A stretch of DNA of 64,000 nt from positions 437,683-501,682 of the forward strand of contig NW_020312967.1 of the NCBI RefSeq assembly GCF_003265705.1, written 5' to 3'. The notes below the pieces were generated by a model. That model had not been told where the DNA came from. It saw only the letters and a list, made by a program, of their open reading frames with translations, and ran no database searches. This document shows, piece by piece, positions 1 to 11,365 of this stretch. Every line of letters begins with the position of its first letter. Within the stretch, counting starts at the first letter, position 1. Origin of the DNA: Callorhinus ursinus. Lineage: Eukaryota; Chordata; Mammalia; Carnivora; Otariidae. The translations under genes and the position numbers were made by a program.

Positions 1-384
1 AGCAAGGCCTCTCAGACGATTGAAGTCTGCGTGGTGGGGACAGTGGGGAACTGCAGTACTCATGCCTGAGTCTGAGGAGGGAGCTGACACAGAGCTACAG
101 GGAATGCAGAATTGCTACCCTGCAGAATGCAGGCCCAGTATTTCCAGATCTTTTGGTTTTTCAAGAGAAGCTGAAACCTGGATTTTTTTTTTTTTTAATG
201 GGAAATCTACTGTTGTTGTTTTTTTTTTAAAATGTTGGCATTAAATGATATTATATTATATTTTTTAAAACACTGCATGGGCCAAACAAAACACATCTGT
301 GGGCCTGTCAGAGCATATGGGCCTCCGGTTTGCACACTCTGTTTTAGAGTTTATGCCACCCTATTCCATATATTCTTAGGATAT
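1..384. other. Left-edge non-coding DNA with a possible DNA-transposon fossil
   Basis: No recognisable gene. Two poly-T runs lie near 181-195 and 221-230. Roughly 232-345 carries the 'gggccaaacaaaacacatctg' type wording and a 'ggtttgcac' end that resemble an old hAT/MER-class non-autonomous element, but the match is too short to name. The two short open frames here have no protein character (low complexity, no domain). Confidence 0.35.
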
Positions 385-516
385 TCCCCTGGTAGGACAC
401 TGAGGTCTGGGGAGATAGAGTCTTGCCCAAGTTTATAATCTAAGTGATAGGGTAGAACTGGGACCGGGATTCAGTCTGTTGGCATGTACCCCAGGGCTCC
501 TTTGACATAATTGTTT
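385..516 (+). repeat. MIR SINE fragment
   Basis: The stretch follows the MIR core order: an 'aggacactgaggtctggggag' segment, then 'cttgcccaag', then 'agaactgggaccgggattcag' and a 'ggcatgtaccccagggctc' tail. MIR is an ancient tRNA-derived SINE shared by all mammals. It is diverged, as expected for its age. Boundaries are approximate. Confidence 0.6.
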
Positions 517-964
517 TCCCCTGTGGTATATGAAGATTCACCCAAAATTCTTTTTCTAGTAATTGGGATCTTCTCTTTGTAGCAGAGAACTTCACTTTAC
601 TTCTGCTTTTACTGTCCCTCTCTGGTCTTACAGTCATTAGTACACATTACTTTGGTTTGATTCATGCCAGCCTTTCTCTGGGATTATGATCCTTGGGTAA
701 ACTGTATGTCCAGCAAGTACAACTCAGGATCCAGACAAAACATTTAACGCTTTATCCCACTGTCCTTCACATTTATTCACTGGTGATAATCTCCCTGTCT
801 TACCTCTTCTCCCCCTGAGGGAAACTACACAAACCATAAACTTTTCTGTTTATTCTTCACTAATTGACAGTTCCACCATTCCTCAGTGTTGCAAGCAGAC
901 CCTTGATTTAGTAATTTGAATATTCAGACCTTAGGAGCAATCACAACTTCCAATCTGACTTGTT

Positions 965-1555
965 TGTGGTAAGCAGATTTCTAAGAGTGACCTCCAGTGA
1001 CCCTGAGTATTATATAATACCTTTCCTTTTGAGGGTGGGTGAGATCTGGAAATATGATGAGATATCACTCTTATTATGATTGTGTTACTTTATGTGTCAA
1101 AAAGGAGATTATCCCAGTGGGCCAAATCTAATCACATGCTACCTTTAGAAGCAAAGTTTTTTCTTACTGGTAGTAGAAGGGGAAGTGAGAGAGATTCTAA
1201 GCCTGAGAGGGATTCCATGTGCTTCTGTTGGTTTTGGGGCCACATACAAGGGGTAGAGAGCCATAAGTAGCTGAGAGTGGTTACCAGCCAGTAGCTGGGA
1301 AACCTCAGACTCATAGGCCCATAGAACTAATTTCTGCCAATGACCTAATGAGTTTGGAAGTAGATTCCTTTTTAGAGCCTCAAGATAAGAACCTAGCCAG
1401 ACAACACTTTGATTTCACCCTTGTCAGACCCTAAGTAGAGAAACTAGCTGAGCCTTGCTGGACTTGTAGCCTCTAGAACTGTGAGGTAGTAAGTGGATGT
1501 TGTAAGCTGCTAAGATTGTAGTAATTTGTTATGCAGCAGTAGCAAACAAACACAG
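965..1555 (+). repeat. MaLR/MLT1-like solo LTR
   Basis: About 590 bp that reads like an old ERVL-MaLR type LTR. It has the internal 'gccaatgacctaatgagtttggaag' segment and the typical 3' portion 'ctctagaactgtgaggtagtaagtg', followed by 'gctaag...gtaatttgttatgcagcagtagcaaac'. No internal retroviral region flanks it, so it is a solo LTR. The exact subfamily is uncertain, and short open frames inside it are incidental. Confidence 0.55.
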
Positions 1556-2946
1556 TTTTACATCTTTCTTCCCCCTACCAGGCTTTCAGTGGTAAAGCGG
1601 AGCCTCTTGACTTACCCTTTCCTTCTCTCTAGGCTCACCCTTTCCCTGCTAGTTAGCTGTGGTCTTGCTGGGGAGGAGGGGTGTAGGGTAGCAGGAAGAT
1701 GTAAAAAGTAGGACAGTTCTTACCAGGCTGGTTTCTCCTGCCTTCTGGGCCTGCAGAGGCTCTGAGTGGGCTCTGTTTGGGATATTTTGCAGGGACTCTG
1801 GAGGGTCTTTGCTGCCCTTCTCTTCCATAGCCCTTTTGGCCTAGACAGATGCTTTCTTATTTTAAGTGACCTTATTCTGAGTTCCTGTGTGAGCTTGCTC
1901 TCCTGCATGGCCCACAAGGAACGTGTGTTCCTCACTACTCTCCCCCCCGCACCCCATTGCAATGAACACAGGTTGCAGATGGATCCATGCTGCTGTGCAT
2001 TTCTGGCCTTCCCATCAAAACAGTCACTTCTTTCCTTACCCTTTTACTTTGTGGGCTGGAGTCAGGTCACAGTCCACAGTCTGCTTTGTCTTTCTGGGGA
2101 ATGAATTGGGCATCAATTCTTTTTGGGTCTCAGTGACAGGCAATCCATTTTTCAAAGCTCTGAAGCAAACCTTTGCAGATTCCCTCCTTAGGCTGTGGAG
2201 TGAAGGCAACATTCCCCACCTCTTCCCCTAAGGGACAGCTGGTATGGTGGCACCAGGCTGTGGCTTTGTACAGTTCTGGGGATAGTATTTGTACTCATTC
2301 AATGTATCTCAACAGCTTCTGGAACTCTGGAACACATAGAATGCAACTGGAATGGTGCCCCTGGGCTGTGCAATGGGGTCCCCTTGTGATGGGGATTCAC
2401 TGTAGGGCACAGCTTTCTTCTAAAAAAACCCTTCACCAATCTTTTCTTTCTACTTTCTCTTCCCTTTTATCTTCTCAAAGTAGGTAGCTGGGGTCAAGAC
2501 TGGTGGAACAGATTCTCCTGCATTGCCACTGTAAATTCTGTGTGTGAGGGGTTGTGTCTCATACAAGCTTTGGTATCTTGTCGTATGAGCCCCCTATTGA
2601 CAAATGCAGTATGAACAACCTATTACACTTCCTGTTACACTTGTCTATCTGAGCATCCACATCACTGGCCAGCACCCTGCAGTACTCACCCAAAGAAGGT
2701 AGAGGGGGTGGGTTTTTAAAAATAGCCCCTGGATTGGATGCCTAAGCCATGCTGCTCTCTTCCTCCACTTGTTAGTCAGAGGGTTCTTCTACCATCTAGG
2801 AGCTGGAGCTGTTGGTAGTCAGACCTGGTGGCTTATTGCGCATCTCTGGAGGCCTGTGGGTTCCTATCTCAGGCCTCAGTTGACTTTCCTACTGGCCACC
2901 TGTGCTCACGTAAAAGTCTTTTTATTCCTGTGCAGTTCTTATTCTG
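1556..2946. other. Unique non-coding DNA
   Basis: Mixed pyrimidine-rich sequence with no repeat or gene I recognise. Overlapping open frames of 60-110 codons occur near 1766-2231, but they overlap in several frames and on both strands, have Cys/Ser/Leu-rich composition and show no domain. I read them as chance. Confidence 0.5.
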
Positions 2947-2981
2947 AGTGTGTGCATGTGTGTGTGTGTGTGTGTGTGTGT
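2947..2981. repeat. (TG)n microsatellite
   Basis: Tandem TG dinucleotides with one early interruption (TGCATG), followed directly by a short T run. A reading frame passes through it as an alternating Val/Cys stretch, which is an artefact of the repeat. Confidence 0.9.
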
Positions 2982-3636
2982 CTTTTTTTCATCTGTGCTT
3001 TCCCTTATTTGGATGCTGGGAGCTTGGTGGTATTTCATTCAGGAAACACAGTCTGGCTGACATCCATGATCACTCTTGCCTGCTTTTGCTTACCCACTGC
3101 CTACACTTCCTTCTTCTCAGTGTCTGCTTACCTTGTGCCAGGCTTAGGCCCTGGGAGATGAGCTTGTTGGCAAAACCTGCTCATGGAGAACATGGGTTCA
3201 GATGGTGAAGAGGCTTTTTGACACAGCTGGCCCTCTTCATGTGGGTCACCTGCATTGCCAGAAACACAGAAGCATCTTGTTCATGAGACTTAAAACAGCC
3301 GTTCTGAGTGACTGAGTGAGTGTCAGCCTCACAGGTTTTGGGTGAGTGTCTGCTTTAACCAGCCAATGATTTCCTCATCTGGAAGATCATACCTGCACAA
3401 CCTTCCTTGAAGGGCATCTGAACTTTTTTCTTTTCCTAGCTGAATCCTAACCTCTTACTCTTTGGCTCCCAATTAGATTGATAGTACCTGCCTTCCTCTT
3501 CCTTCGTCTTTATCAAAACAGGTGCAGGAACCATTCACACCACATGACTGACAGCATAGCTGTTAGTCCCAGGGTGTTCGAAACGTTCAGTAACATGGCT
3601 TTCAAATTTATGACATCAATCCAGTGTGATAAGTGA

Positions 3637-3642
<6 letters not shown>
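2982..3642. other. Unique non-coding DNA with a possible MIR remnant
   Basis: Near 3370-3415 the text 'gatttcctcatctggaagatcatacctgc' resembles the 3' half of a MIR, but it is too short to be sure. Nothing else is recognised. Confidence 0.35.
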
Positions 3643-3686
<44 letters not shown>

Positions 3687-3694
3687 GGTGTGTG
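3643..3694. repeat. (TG)n microsatellite
   Basis: A pure TG run of about 38 bp, then an imperfect TATGTGGGTGTGTG tail. It is the second TG array within 700 bp of the one at 2947. Such arrays are usually length-polymorphic. Confidence 0.9.
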
Positions 3695-4588
3695 CCAGCC
3701 CAGAATTAACCACCTACTATTATGTAAGTAGAGCTTTTGTTGCCTTTCCTTCTTTCCTCTAGAGCTGGTGAGTAGATCATTGCCTTGGTAGAAGTTGTAA
3801 GTCCTAAAGACTGACAACTGTGATGTCTACTCTAGGGCCTGCCAAATACCTATGATTTCTAACAGGCAAATCAGTCATTTGGGTCAGGAAGGTACAAAAA
3901 TCCTCATATTTATTCTTCTAAAGTTGCATAATAATAATCCACCAGTTCTCATTGTCTAGTTGTGTTTTTTTTTTTTTTCAGTAAGTATTATTAAATACTT
4001 GTTGGTCCTCACTGTGCTAGAGGCTCTGGAGCTCACAGAGGGGTCAGATAGACCATAAGAATCCAGTCTGGTGATGTGGATGGGGTCTCTGAGAACAAGG
4101 GGTGGTGGTGTTCCACACAGTAGGAATGGATGGATGGGAGGAGACTGCTGGGCACCTAAGCATTGCTGAGAGCAATGGAAGGTGCATTCGGAAAGTGGAT
4201 AAACCGTAGACCACCTTGGCCTCCTTTATGATTTTGTCCAGGCCTTTTTTCTATCTGTTTTCCAGCCTCCCTTCTCCTGATCTCCATCTCTTCGTGGCAC
4301 TGTTGCTTCTCTTCTTCCGTCTCAGTCTCAGTCTGGTCCTTCACCACCCTCTTTCCCATTGTGCTCATTGTCTCTAAACTTGCTGCTTCCAGAAGGGTAA
4401 AGGGGAATGGAGACCTAAAAAGGTCACACCTTTCATTTTCTCCATATGCTATTCTGACTTTAAAAGAAGAGAAGGAAATTTCACCTTAGATGTTAGGCTT
4501 TTCTTTTTCCTTAAGCAGTTCCAAATTCCAATTTTACTATCCATTGAAGAGAGTGATCCTGCACTAGGATTGAAAGAAAGAAGGTGCA
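3695..4588. other. Unique non-coding DNA
   Basis: No gene recognised. A poly-T run lies near 3967-3979. The segment 3985-4060 ('taaatacttgttggtcc', 'ctgtgctagaggctctgg') has the flavour of an old L2/MIR end but cannot be assigned. A 70-codon minus-strand frame at 4156-4368 is Glu/Gln/Arg-rich with no domain. Confidence 0.4.
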
Positions 4589-4782
4589 GGGGCGCCTGGG
4601 TGGCTCAGTCTGTTAAGCATCTGACTCTTGGTTTTGGCTTGGTCATGGTCTCAGGGTCCTGAGATGGAGCCCCACATGGGACTCCACACTCAGTGCAGAG
4701 TCTACTTGAGCTTCTCTCTCCACCTCTGCCCCTCTCCCCGCTCATGCTCCACCCCCCCTCCTAAAATAAATAAATAATACTC
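4589..4782 (+). repeat. SINEC (carnivore tRNA-derived SINE)
   Basis: Starts with the tRNA-derived head GGGGCGCCTGGGTGGCTCAG, continues through a diverged body and the CT-rich 'ctctccacctctgcccctctcc' segment, and ends in an AATAAATAAATAA tail. It is more diverged than the copies at 31141 and 38626, so it is an older insertion. It is the last SINEC before a gap of about 18.8 kb. Possible A/G-rich target duplications (gaaagaaag / gaagaaaga) flank it. Confidence 0.9.
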
Positions 4783-5879
4783 GGAAGAAAGAATGAACGA
4801 ACGAACAGAGGGTTGGAGACAGGAGGTGGGATTTATAGCCTACCTTCTCCCAGGCTAGTTCTCCAAGAATTCTCAAAGAGCAACCCAAGGACAGAACAAA
4901 GCACATGGTAAGTTTACAGTGGACACAGATCCTTATGTTTCAGGAGGCAAATGTGAAAATTGCCTCATCTGCTTATGGCTGTTTTTCTGTTATAATGCCT
5001 CTTGCTTTTCAAACTGGCCTGCAAATGAGTTCCCAACACAGATACTTGTCATTAGCTGGAGTGTGGGAGAGGCAGTGCACAATTTTTGTTGCCTAAATTA
5101 ATCCCTGCACTCATTTTACAGCAGAAAGAATACAGGACTTGCTTCACTATTGGGAAACAGGCACACCTTGACTTGTATTCTCTTTCACAGGACACAGAAC
5201 AAATGGTTTCTAAACTAATGTCCAGTGATGAAACAAGAGACGGGGCTCCTTTCTTCGATAAGTGATTCTCATTGTGAGCGCGATAAAATATTTCCACAAA
5301 TTCCACAAAGTCAGCCTCCTTGGCCAGTGAAACAGAAGGGAATTAAACACAGGAAAACAAACCTAAAACAAAACATTATATAAAGCAATAATAACGTTAG
5401 TGCTAATTGTTCTCCACATGGATTTCTGAAACCTCTATGCCACCTTCCTTAAAGAGGAGGATGGTTTTGCTAAATTAAATGGGCTTGGCATAAACCAGAC
5501 TCCTTTACTTCAGTAAAGAGTATATTCGGAGAAGACATAAACTCTCAGTGCATCATAAGGCAAAGGGCTGTAGGGAATAGTCCAAAAAAAGGAAAAAAGT
5601 CTGCTCAATGAAAACACTTTACAAGTGAATATATATATTCGCACTAAAAGAGATATCTTAAACTCTAACAGAGGTACCATTCAGGTGATAACAAGTGGTG
5701 GCAATAGTTATATGCATTTCCCCTGGCCGGAACAGAGAGCCAGAATTGGAGGGAGTGCAATGTACAGGAAATTATAAGCACTTTATTCCCACTTTAACTA
5801 GATTTTCCTGTTCTGTAAACACATGAGTTTTTGACATTCCCACCCATTCTGGGAGGAATGCATGCTCTTTCTCACTTTA
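4783..5879. other. Unique non-coding DNA
   Basis: No repeat family or gene recognised. Short frames near 4905-5101 (plus) and 5052-5306 (minus) overlap each other on opposite strands and look incidental. The interval is moderately AT-rich. Confidence 0.45.
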
Positions 5880-6130
5880 ACCATTTGGTCGCTCAATGAA
5901 AAGCATCACCATTGCCCTGCTCAACCCATTTAGCACCTCTAAAAGTCACTACATGGATTTAGTGATTAATGATGATTGATTTTTTCTTGCCGGCTTAATC
6001 GTCACACTTGAGTGGGGCTGATGTAGACCCAGCTGTGTTTAATTAGCCCACAGGACTTAGAAACCATATTTTAAAGACAGGCTTGTAATGGAAGAAGCCT
6101 TCTTGATGATGCAGCCTGCTGAGGTGAACC
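5880..6130. promoter_or_regulatory. Candidate conserved regulatory element (unproven)
   Basis: Repeat-free stretch with several homeodomain-type cores: overlapping ATTAAT/ATGATTGAT sites at about 5965-5980, CTTAATC at about 5994-6000 and TTTAATTAG at about 6038-6046. Clustered sites in a region avoided by SINEs suggest an enhancer, but no comparison with other genomes was possible. This is inference only. Confidence 0.25.
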
Positions 6131-6535
6131 CAGACATGTGGCAGGCATGGTTTTTCATTAGGTCCAAGGAGCATGTTTGGGAACTGTATATTGTATAAAA
6201 AAGACCTATGTTTTCCTTGGATTTGGGAAAGCTATTGTTGCCTTCTAGAACATGGGTTAGAAAGGGAGATAGCTTAATAGGAACTTCTTTCTCTGTGGCA
6301 TGATCTTGGCTGATTACCTAAGGCAAATGCTGGCTTCAATCTAGAAGGTAGGTATGTTATACTACACCATTCTATCTGGCATATTTCATTTTTAAATTTT
6401 TGATGGATTTAACCTTCACTAGTATCCACCTTAAAATGTGAAACTCCTTATTATCCTTGAAAATGTTCCATGTCTATAGGCTGTTTTCTTTTATTCAGGA
6501 TCTAAAATAAAAAATCAACCTTCTTCATTCCCTTT
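6131..6535. other. Unique non-coding DNA
   Basis: AT-rich sequence with no gene, repeat family or simple repeat that I can recognise. Confidence 0.45.
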
Positions 6536-6622
6536 CTTCTTTGTTTGGCTTTCTTCCTTCCTCCCTCTGTTCCTCCCTCTGCCCCTCCCTTCCTCCATCC
6601 CTTCCTTTCTTCTTTCCACTAG
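6536..6622. repeat. CT-rich low-complexity tract
   Basis: A polypyrimidine stretch of mixed TTCC/CCTCC/CTTT units, uninterrupted by purines except at isolated positions. On the minus strand it reads as an Arg/Glu/Gly-rich frame, which is compositional. Confidence 0.8.
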
Positions 6623-7284
6623 ATACATCCTTTGAGTCAATAGGAAAATTATTTTTAAACTCAGCTTGTTCCCTATCAGTCAAGAGGCTTCCTGTTGACC
6701 TCTGTAGCATGAGCACTTGCCCAACTGGGCATAGTCCCCAAACCATAGTCTCATTTCATACACACTAGAGAAACTCATCCAATCATTATCATAGCTTGTT
6801 TCAGATAGCATCTGGCTTGAGTCAACTAATGACAAAGAAAAGCCATGACTCTTATTAGTACTTCTCTTAACCTAGAAGGCCCAGGGAAACTTTATGAGGA
6901 TAGGATGCTAAGTGAATTTTCAAGGAGTATTTATAGATACTTAGAGATATTGCTGGGGATTGTGGAAATGTTCATATGTGGAAGTCATAAGGAGATAGAG
7001 AAAAATCTTTTGCAAGGCTTGGTCCCATACCTTTGGGCTCTTGACTAGGGAAACTTGTGATGCAGTTGGAGTAAAGGGAAGACTAGTGACAACATGGGGA
7101 GTGAGTGGTTAGTAAGGGGGCTTCCACAAGATGCCCAGAAGCTTGGAAATTGATCCTCAGAGAGTTGCCTTCCAAAGGTGTTCGAAGTTCAGATTTGAAA
7201 CTGCTACTGGGTGCTGGTGAAGACAGTTGTTGGTGTGAAAGGCGATATTGTGTTGTTGAAGAGTAGTATTGTATTTAAGAAGAA
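6623..7284. other. Unique non-coding DNA
   Basis: No gene or repeat recognised. A 67-codon plus-strand frame at 6845-7048 shows no domain and no convincing splice context. Confidence 0.4.
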
Positions 7285-7800
7285 TGCTACATTTATTCAC
7301 AGCTCTTTGGGCCACAAGTGACAGAAACTCAATTTTGACAGTTTAAGCAAAAAGGCCCACAAAGCTTGGAAGGAAATAAGAGTACAGCTTATAAGACTGA
7401 AGTTATAGCATAGGATCCAGGGCCTCAAGAACTGGCACCAAGCAGTTGACTTCAGGTGTCTTTCTCTGCCTTTTGCCACCATCTTCATCTGTCTACTCAT
7501 CTGTCCACATATGAATCTATTTATCTATTCATCCATCCATCCATCCATCCATCCATCCATCTCTCATCTCTATACTTGACTTTGTTCTGCAGATAGAATT
7601 TCTCTTAAATGGCAGGGTTTAGCAATCACAGTCCAAAGGGCTTCTCTGGCCAGTCATGCATATGACAGTTCAGGGGAGGGACACTGTATGGCCCTGTTGG
7701 GTTATCTGATACTCCCCTAGTACAATCCGGGAGAATAGGGTATTATTTGGCTAGGCATGGGTAATGTGCCCATATCCGTGTAAGTGATTATATTAGCACA
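7285..7800. repeat. Ancient mammalian interspersed repeat, family unresolved
   Basis: The text 'acagctctttgggccacaagtgacagaaactcaa...agcaaaaaggcccac...gcataggatccagggcctcaa' and later 'ctaggcatgggtaatgtgcccatatcc' resembles a common old mammalian repeat whose name I cannot give with confidence. It is interrupted by the CATC microsatellite. Confidence 0.4.
7529..7562. repeat. (CATC)n microsatellite
   Basis: About eight consecutive CATC tetranucleotides after a TCTA/TTTA-type lead-in. It lies inside the unresolved ancient repeat. Confidence 0.9.
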
Positions 7801-8084
7801 AGAAGGCATAGAATAGCTTGCTGGGCACACAAAAATAATTTAGTCCCCTGTAAATTACATTGTAATATTACTGTGTAGTAAGAATACCTTTTTTTGAACA
7901 ACAGTTTATTCCATATAAAGCATTTTGACTTACATAGTACCTAAATTTTTACTGACAATGACTCTATGAAGGGTTAAATAGACTTTGTCTTGCTTTACTG
8001 AGGAAAAACCTGAGTCTAGACTAAATAGTAGTACATGCATAAAAGGGCATAAAAATAACTGAAATAGTTTTAAAAACCTAGGAG

Positions 8085-8176
8085 ATCTAGGTCTAGTTCC
8101 AGTTCTGCCACTAATGTGGCTCTTGATATTAGCAAATTAGTTCACTGTTTTGGGCCTCAAAGGGAATTGGACTAGA
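8085..8176 (+). repeat. MIR SINE fragment
   Basis: 'aggtctagttccagttctgccactaatgtggctcttgatattagcaaattagttcac' followed by 'gggcctcaaagggaattggactagatcag' follows the MIR 3' half in order. It directly abuts the MER5-type element. Confidence 0.6.
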
Positions 8177-8177
8177 T

Positions 8178-8870
8178 CAGTAATTCCCAAATTTTAATGT
8201 GATCATCTGCATGGTTCATTAAATGCTCATTGTTGAGCCCCACCCTCAAGAGTTTCTGATTCAGGAGGTTTGGGGTGGAGCCAGAGAATTTGCGTTTTTA
8301 GTAAGTTCCCAGATCTTTAACAGAGAATGTTACAAAAGGCAGTAGCAATATTAAGTTCCAATTGCTACTGTAATATTTCACTACAAACCTGGTGGCTCAA
8401 AACCACACAAATTTATTGTCTTATAGTTCTGGAGATGAGAAGTTTGAAATGAGTTTCACTGAGCTAAAGTCAAGATGTTGACAGAGCTTTGTTCTTTCTG
8501 GAAACTCTCGAGAAGAATCTATTTCTTTGCCTTTTCTAGCTTCTAGAAACTCCCTGCATTCCATAGCATGTGGCCCCTTCCGTCTTCAAAGCCAACAATG
8601 TAGCTCCTTTAAATCTCTCTCTGACCTCTCTATTGCCTCCCTCTTCCATGTTAAAGGACATTTGTAATTACATTGGACCCACCCAGATAGTAAGGATAAT
8701 CTCTCTATTTTAAGGTCATCTGATTAGCAACCTTAGTTTCATCTGCAATTTTAATACCCCCTTGCCATGAAACATAGCATATTCACAAGTTCTGCGAATT
8801 AGACAGGGACATCTTTGGGGGCCATTATTCTGCCTATCACATCAGGGTTCCCTCACTGAGAACCACTGGA
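8178..8870 (+). mobile_element. MER5-type hAT fossil, split by later DNA
   Basis: The left part (8178-8315) has the hallmark 'gagccccaccctcaagagtttctgattcaggaggtttggggtggagcc' text. The element's other terminus, 'ctcactgagaaccactgg', appears only at about 8850-8870. The intervening 8346-8843 is a different repeat, so the element was broken by an insertion. The family is a non-autonomous hAT (MER5A-like) with no coding capacity. Confidence 0.6.
8346..8843 (+). repeat. Ancient interspersed repeat nested in MER5-type element
   Basis: Contains 'ttgctactgtaatatttcactacaaacctggtggctcaaaacca', 'cacaaatttattgtcttatagttctggag' and 'cattccatagcatgtggccccttccgtcttcaaagccaacaatg', a layout found many times in mammalian genomes. 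I recognise the layout but cannot name the family with certainty. It carries no open frame of note. Confidence 0.5.
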
Positions 8871-10125
8871 CTATAGCTATTACTCTCTTTTACTCAGCTA
8901 CAAAATTGCAGTTCTGAGGTAGCTATGCAGCAGCATTGTTCTCACTTCTTTGAAAATGGACTAATGCTTACATGTTTTTACATTAATTCCTTCCATTGGT
9001 TGAACTGTAGTACAAAAATAATTTGCTCTGCAGTTAAGGTGCTCCTCAAATAAAAGCCATTTATTCTCTCTTCTAAACTGGAAGAGACCCAGTAAAGGGC
9101 TATATCCAGGGTTTTTCTGCCCATGAGGCTGGATCTCGCTCCATGGTGAGGTAACATGAGCTCTGAGGCTTGGAAGATCCGTATTCTCAAAGTTTACATC
9201 AAATAGCCTGTCTCATGTTTACTTTGTGGTTTCAGGTTATCTGCTCCATTCTTGAGTTAGAAGTTTTTCTAGCAATATCAAACTGCAGGCAAGAAGGGGA
9301 CTGAGAGTGCAGAGAATGTTACAAAAGGCTTCAGCTTCTGTCCACTGGGCTTAAGCCTTTTACTGCTGAGATAAGGTTTTGGGTCACATCTCCTAAGACC
9401 TGTCCAGGGTTGCTGTGGGAACTGCTCGCTTGCCTACTTTTTCTTGCTTCCTCCCTCTTCATCATTTTGAATCTGAGTAGACAAGTATCTGTCCAGCAGT
9501 GTCTCACATGTGTATCTTAGATTCTGGCAGTGGATGAAGTAATTCTCACAATCTTCCTTTCCCTCCCTTCACCTCATCTCTTACTCGCATTTGAATCTGA
9601 GTGAATCTAAACTTCCCTTTGCTGTGGAAATCCACTCCCTGTGTGGTAATCTATATTTACAGTGAATTAAAGCTCGATTTCACTCTGAAGTCATGATATT
9701 ATAACCTACTCTATGAGCCTCTGCCAAAGGAGATGCTCTAGTCTGGGCAAAGCCTCCCTGGGGCCATTTTTGTTTCTTCTTTTAGCTCCTTTTCATCTTC
9801 TTCCTATACTCACCTCTTTTCCCTTTCCCTCAATTTGCTCTGAATTTAATGTGTCCTTCATTTAACATGGATTTAGGCATTTTATAGGGGAATGCTTGAA
9901 GGTCTAAAAAAAATAAGCCCCTAATAACAGAATGGGGAGGAAAATTTCTGTTGGTATTTAAATAACAGTATGTTTGCTAACTTAACTGTAATTTTGTTAA
10001 CATGCGTTAACAGGAACCCTGCCAATTTTGGAATCTTTTGTTTTGAAACCACTAATTACCTTGATTTAAATTGATAAGTACCCTACTGTCCTAAAATACT
10101 TAATGTATTTTATTGAAGATGCATA
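8871..10125. other. Unique non-coding DNA
   Basis: No gene or repeat family recognised. It contains the second copy (9310-9329) of a 20-bp word that also occurs at 8321-8340. Pyrimidine-rich patches lie near 9555-9585 and 9790-9835. Confidence 0.4.
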
Positions 10126-10205
10126 TTTTCCAATCTATAAAAAATACATATAATACATAGATAATATATATATTATATGTAATTATATAATACGTATATC
10201 TATGA
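10126..10205. repeat. AT-rich low-complexity (TATA/ATAC) tract
   Basis: Imperfect ATAT/TACATA repeats with many short self-complementary words. No coding potential. Confidence 0.75.
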
Positions 10206-10264
10206 ATCTAGGTTAGTATAATTAGTGTAATTGAGCATTACATTTAATTCTGACTTTTCTGACA

Positions 10265-10860
10265 ATGAGAGCAAAAAGGGAAACTCAATTAACTATAATT
10301 GTCATCTGGAAAAATGTTAGCTTAGCAGTTCCTTTGGAGAACCTAGTAAATTTTTTAGATATGATATATATTAAAAGTATTTTCAGGGATATACAAATCC
10401 AAATGCTGATGCTCAGGATGTTTGCTATAGTATTGTTTATACCAGCAAAAAAGTAACTAGAAGTAAACACTGAGGGAATAGAGAGAGAATAATATTCCAT
10501 GCCCCTATTTCATAAAGTAGTATGTATTCATATGTGTTCATATAATAGAATCTTATGATGGCATAAAAAAACCATGTTGAAAATAATTATTTTTCACTCT
10601 GTGAAAATGTTTATGATGATACACATGGAATATGTATACACACTCTATAACAAAATATCAACAATATCTTTATTTGGAGAGTGGAATAATAGATCACTTT
10701 TATTTGCTTGCTTTTTTGTTTTGTTTTGTTTATTTGTATTTTCTCATGCAAACATGTATTACTTTCCACCTTTTTCTTCTTCATTAAAAAAATTGTTTTC
10801 TTCCGTAAGTCTTTCAAGCAAGAGACATTTGACAGCCTTAAACAATATATGATACCTTAA
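10265..10860 (+). repeat. Old L1/HAL1-type LINE fragment
   Basis: The order 'ggatgtttgctatagtattgtttataccagcaaaaaag' then 'gaatcttatgatggcataaaaaaaccatgttgaa' matches the region near the 3' end of the LINE ORF in sense orientation. It is heavily mutated, and two short frames on opposite strands are incidental. A (TTTTG)n-like run sits near 10716-10735. Confidence 0.5.
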
Positions 10861-11029
10861 ACAATGGTTTTACTAAAAACCAGAACATTCTTAATGAGAC
10901 TTTGAAGTCCTATGCAGTAGCTTAGTGAAGGCATTTCTTTGCATCATGAAGCAAGGTGGTGGCAATCCATGAGCACTAGGTAGATAACTTCAAGTGACTT
11001 AAAAGATATGCAAACAAATCAGAGAGAAG

Positions 11030-11152
11030 TGCTTCTGGAACTTTACTGCCCACACAGAATACCTGGAGATCCTGCTTAAATGCAGATTCTGATTCAGTAG
11101 GTCCGGGGTGGGGCCTGAGAGCCTGCATTTTTAATATGCCATTGGTCCATAT
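11030..11152 (+). mobile_element. MER5-type hAT fossil
   Basis: 'gaatacctggagatcctgcttaaatgcagattctgattcagtaggtccggggtggggcctgagagcctgcattttt' is the diagnostic central part of MER5A-like non-autonomous hAT elements. No transposase is present. Confidence 0.65.
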
Positions 11153-11204
11153 ATGCTTTGAAGGGTAAGGATTTAGAGCATCTAAAGAATCAGATGGGAC
11201 TTAC

Positions 11205-11365
11205 TGATTTCCACCCCAGGCTGTTCATCAGAGTCACCTACAGAACTTTAAAAAAAGTACAGATTCCAGAACCCACCTCAGATCTCACAAATCACAAGTT
11301 TTGGAAGTGGACCTTGGGGATATGTATTTTATAAAACCTCCTCAGTCATCTAGATAAAGTTGGAT
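11205..11365 (+). mobile_element. Second MER5/MER20-like DNA-transposon fossil
   Basis: 'ttcatcagagtcacctacagaactttaaaaaaagtacagattccagaacccacctcagatctcacaaatcac' parallels the MER5/MER20 layout and lies about 50 bp downstream of the previous element. It is more diverged, so the assignment is weaker. Confidence 0.45.

Noticed and set aside
965..1555. Endogenous retrovirus provirus
   Set aside because: Only an LTR-like segment is seen; no gag, pol or env remnants flank it.
1766..2487. Overlapping plus-strand frames of about 100 codons
   Set aside because: Low-complexity Cys/Ser/Leu composition, three overlapping frames, no splice signals and no family resemblance.
2769..3161. 130-codon frame with alternating Val/Cys
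   Set aside because: It runs through a TG microsatellite, so the long frame is an artefact.
3513..3817. Minus-strand frames with His/Thr repeats
   Set aside because: Produced by the (TG)n array read in two frames; not a His-rich protein.
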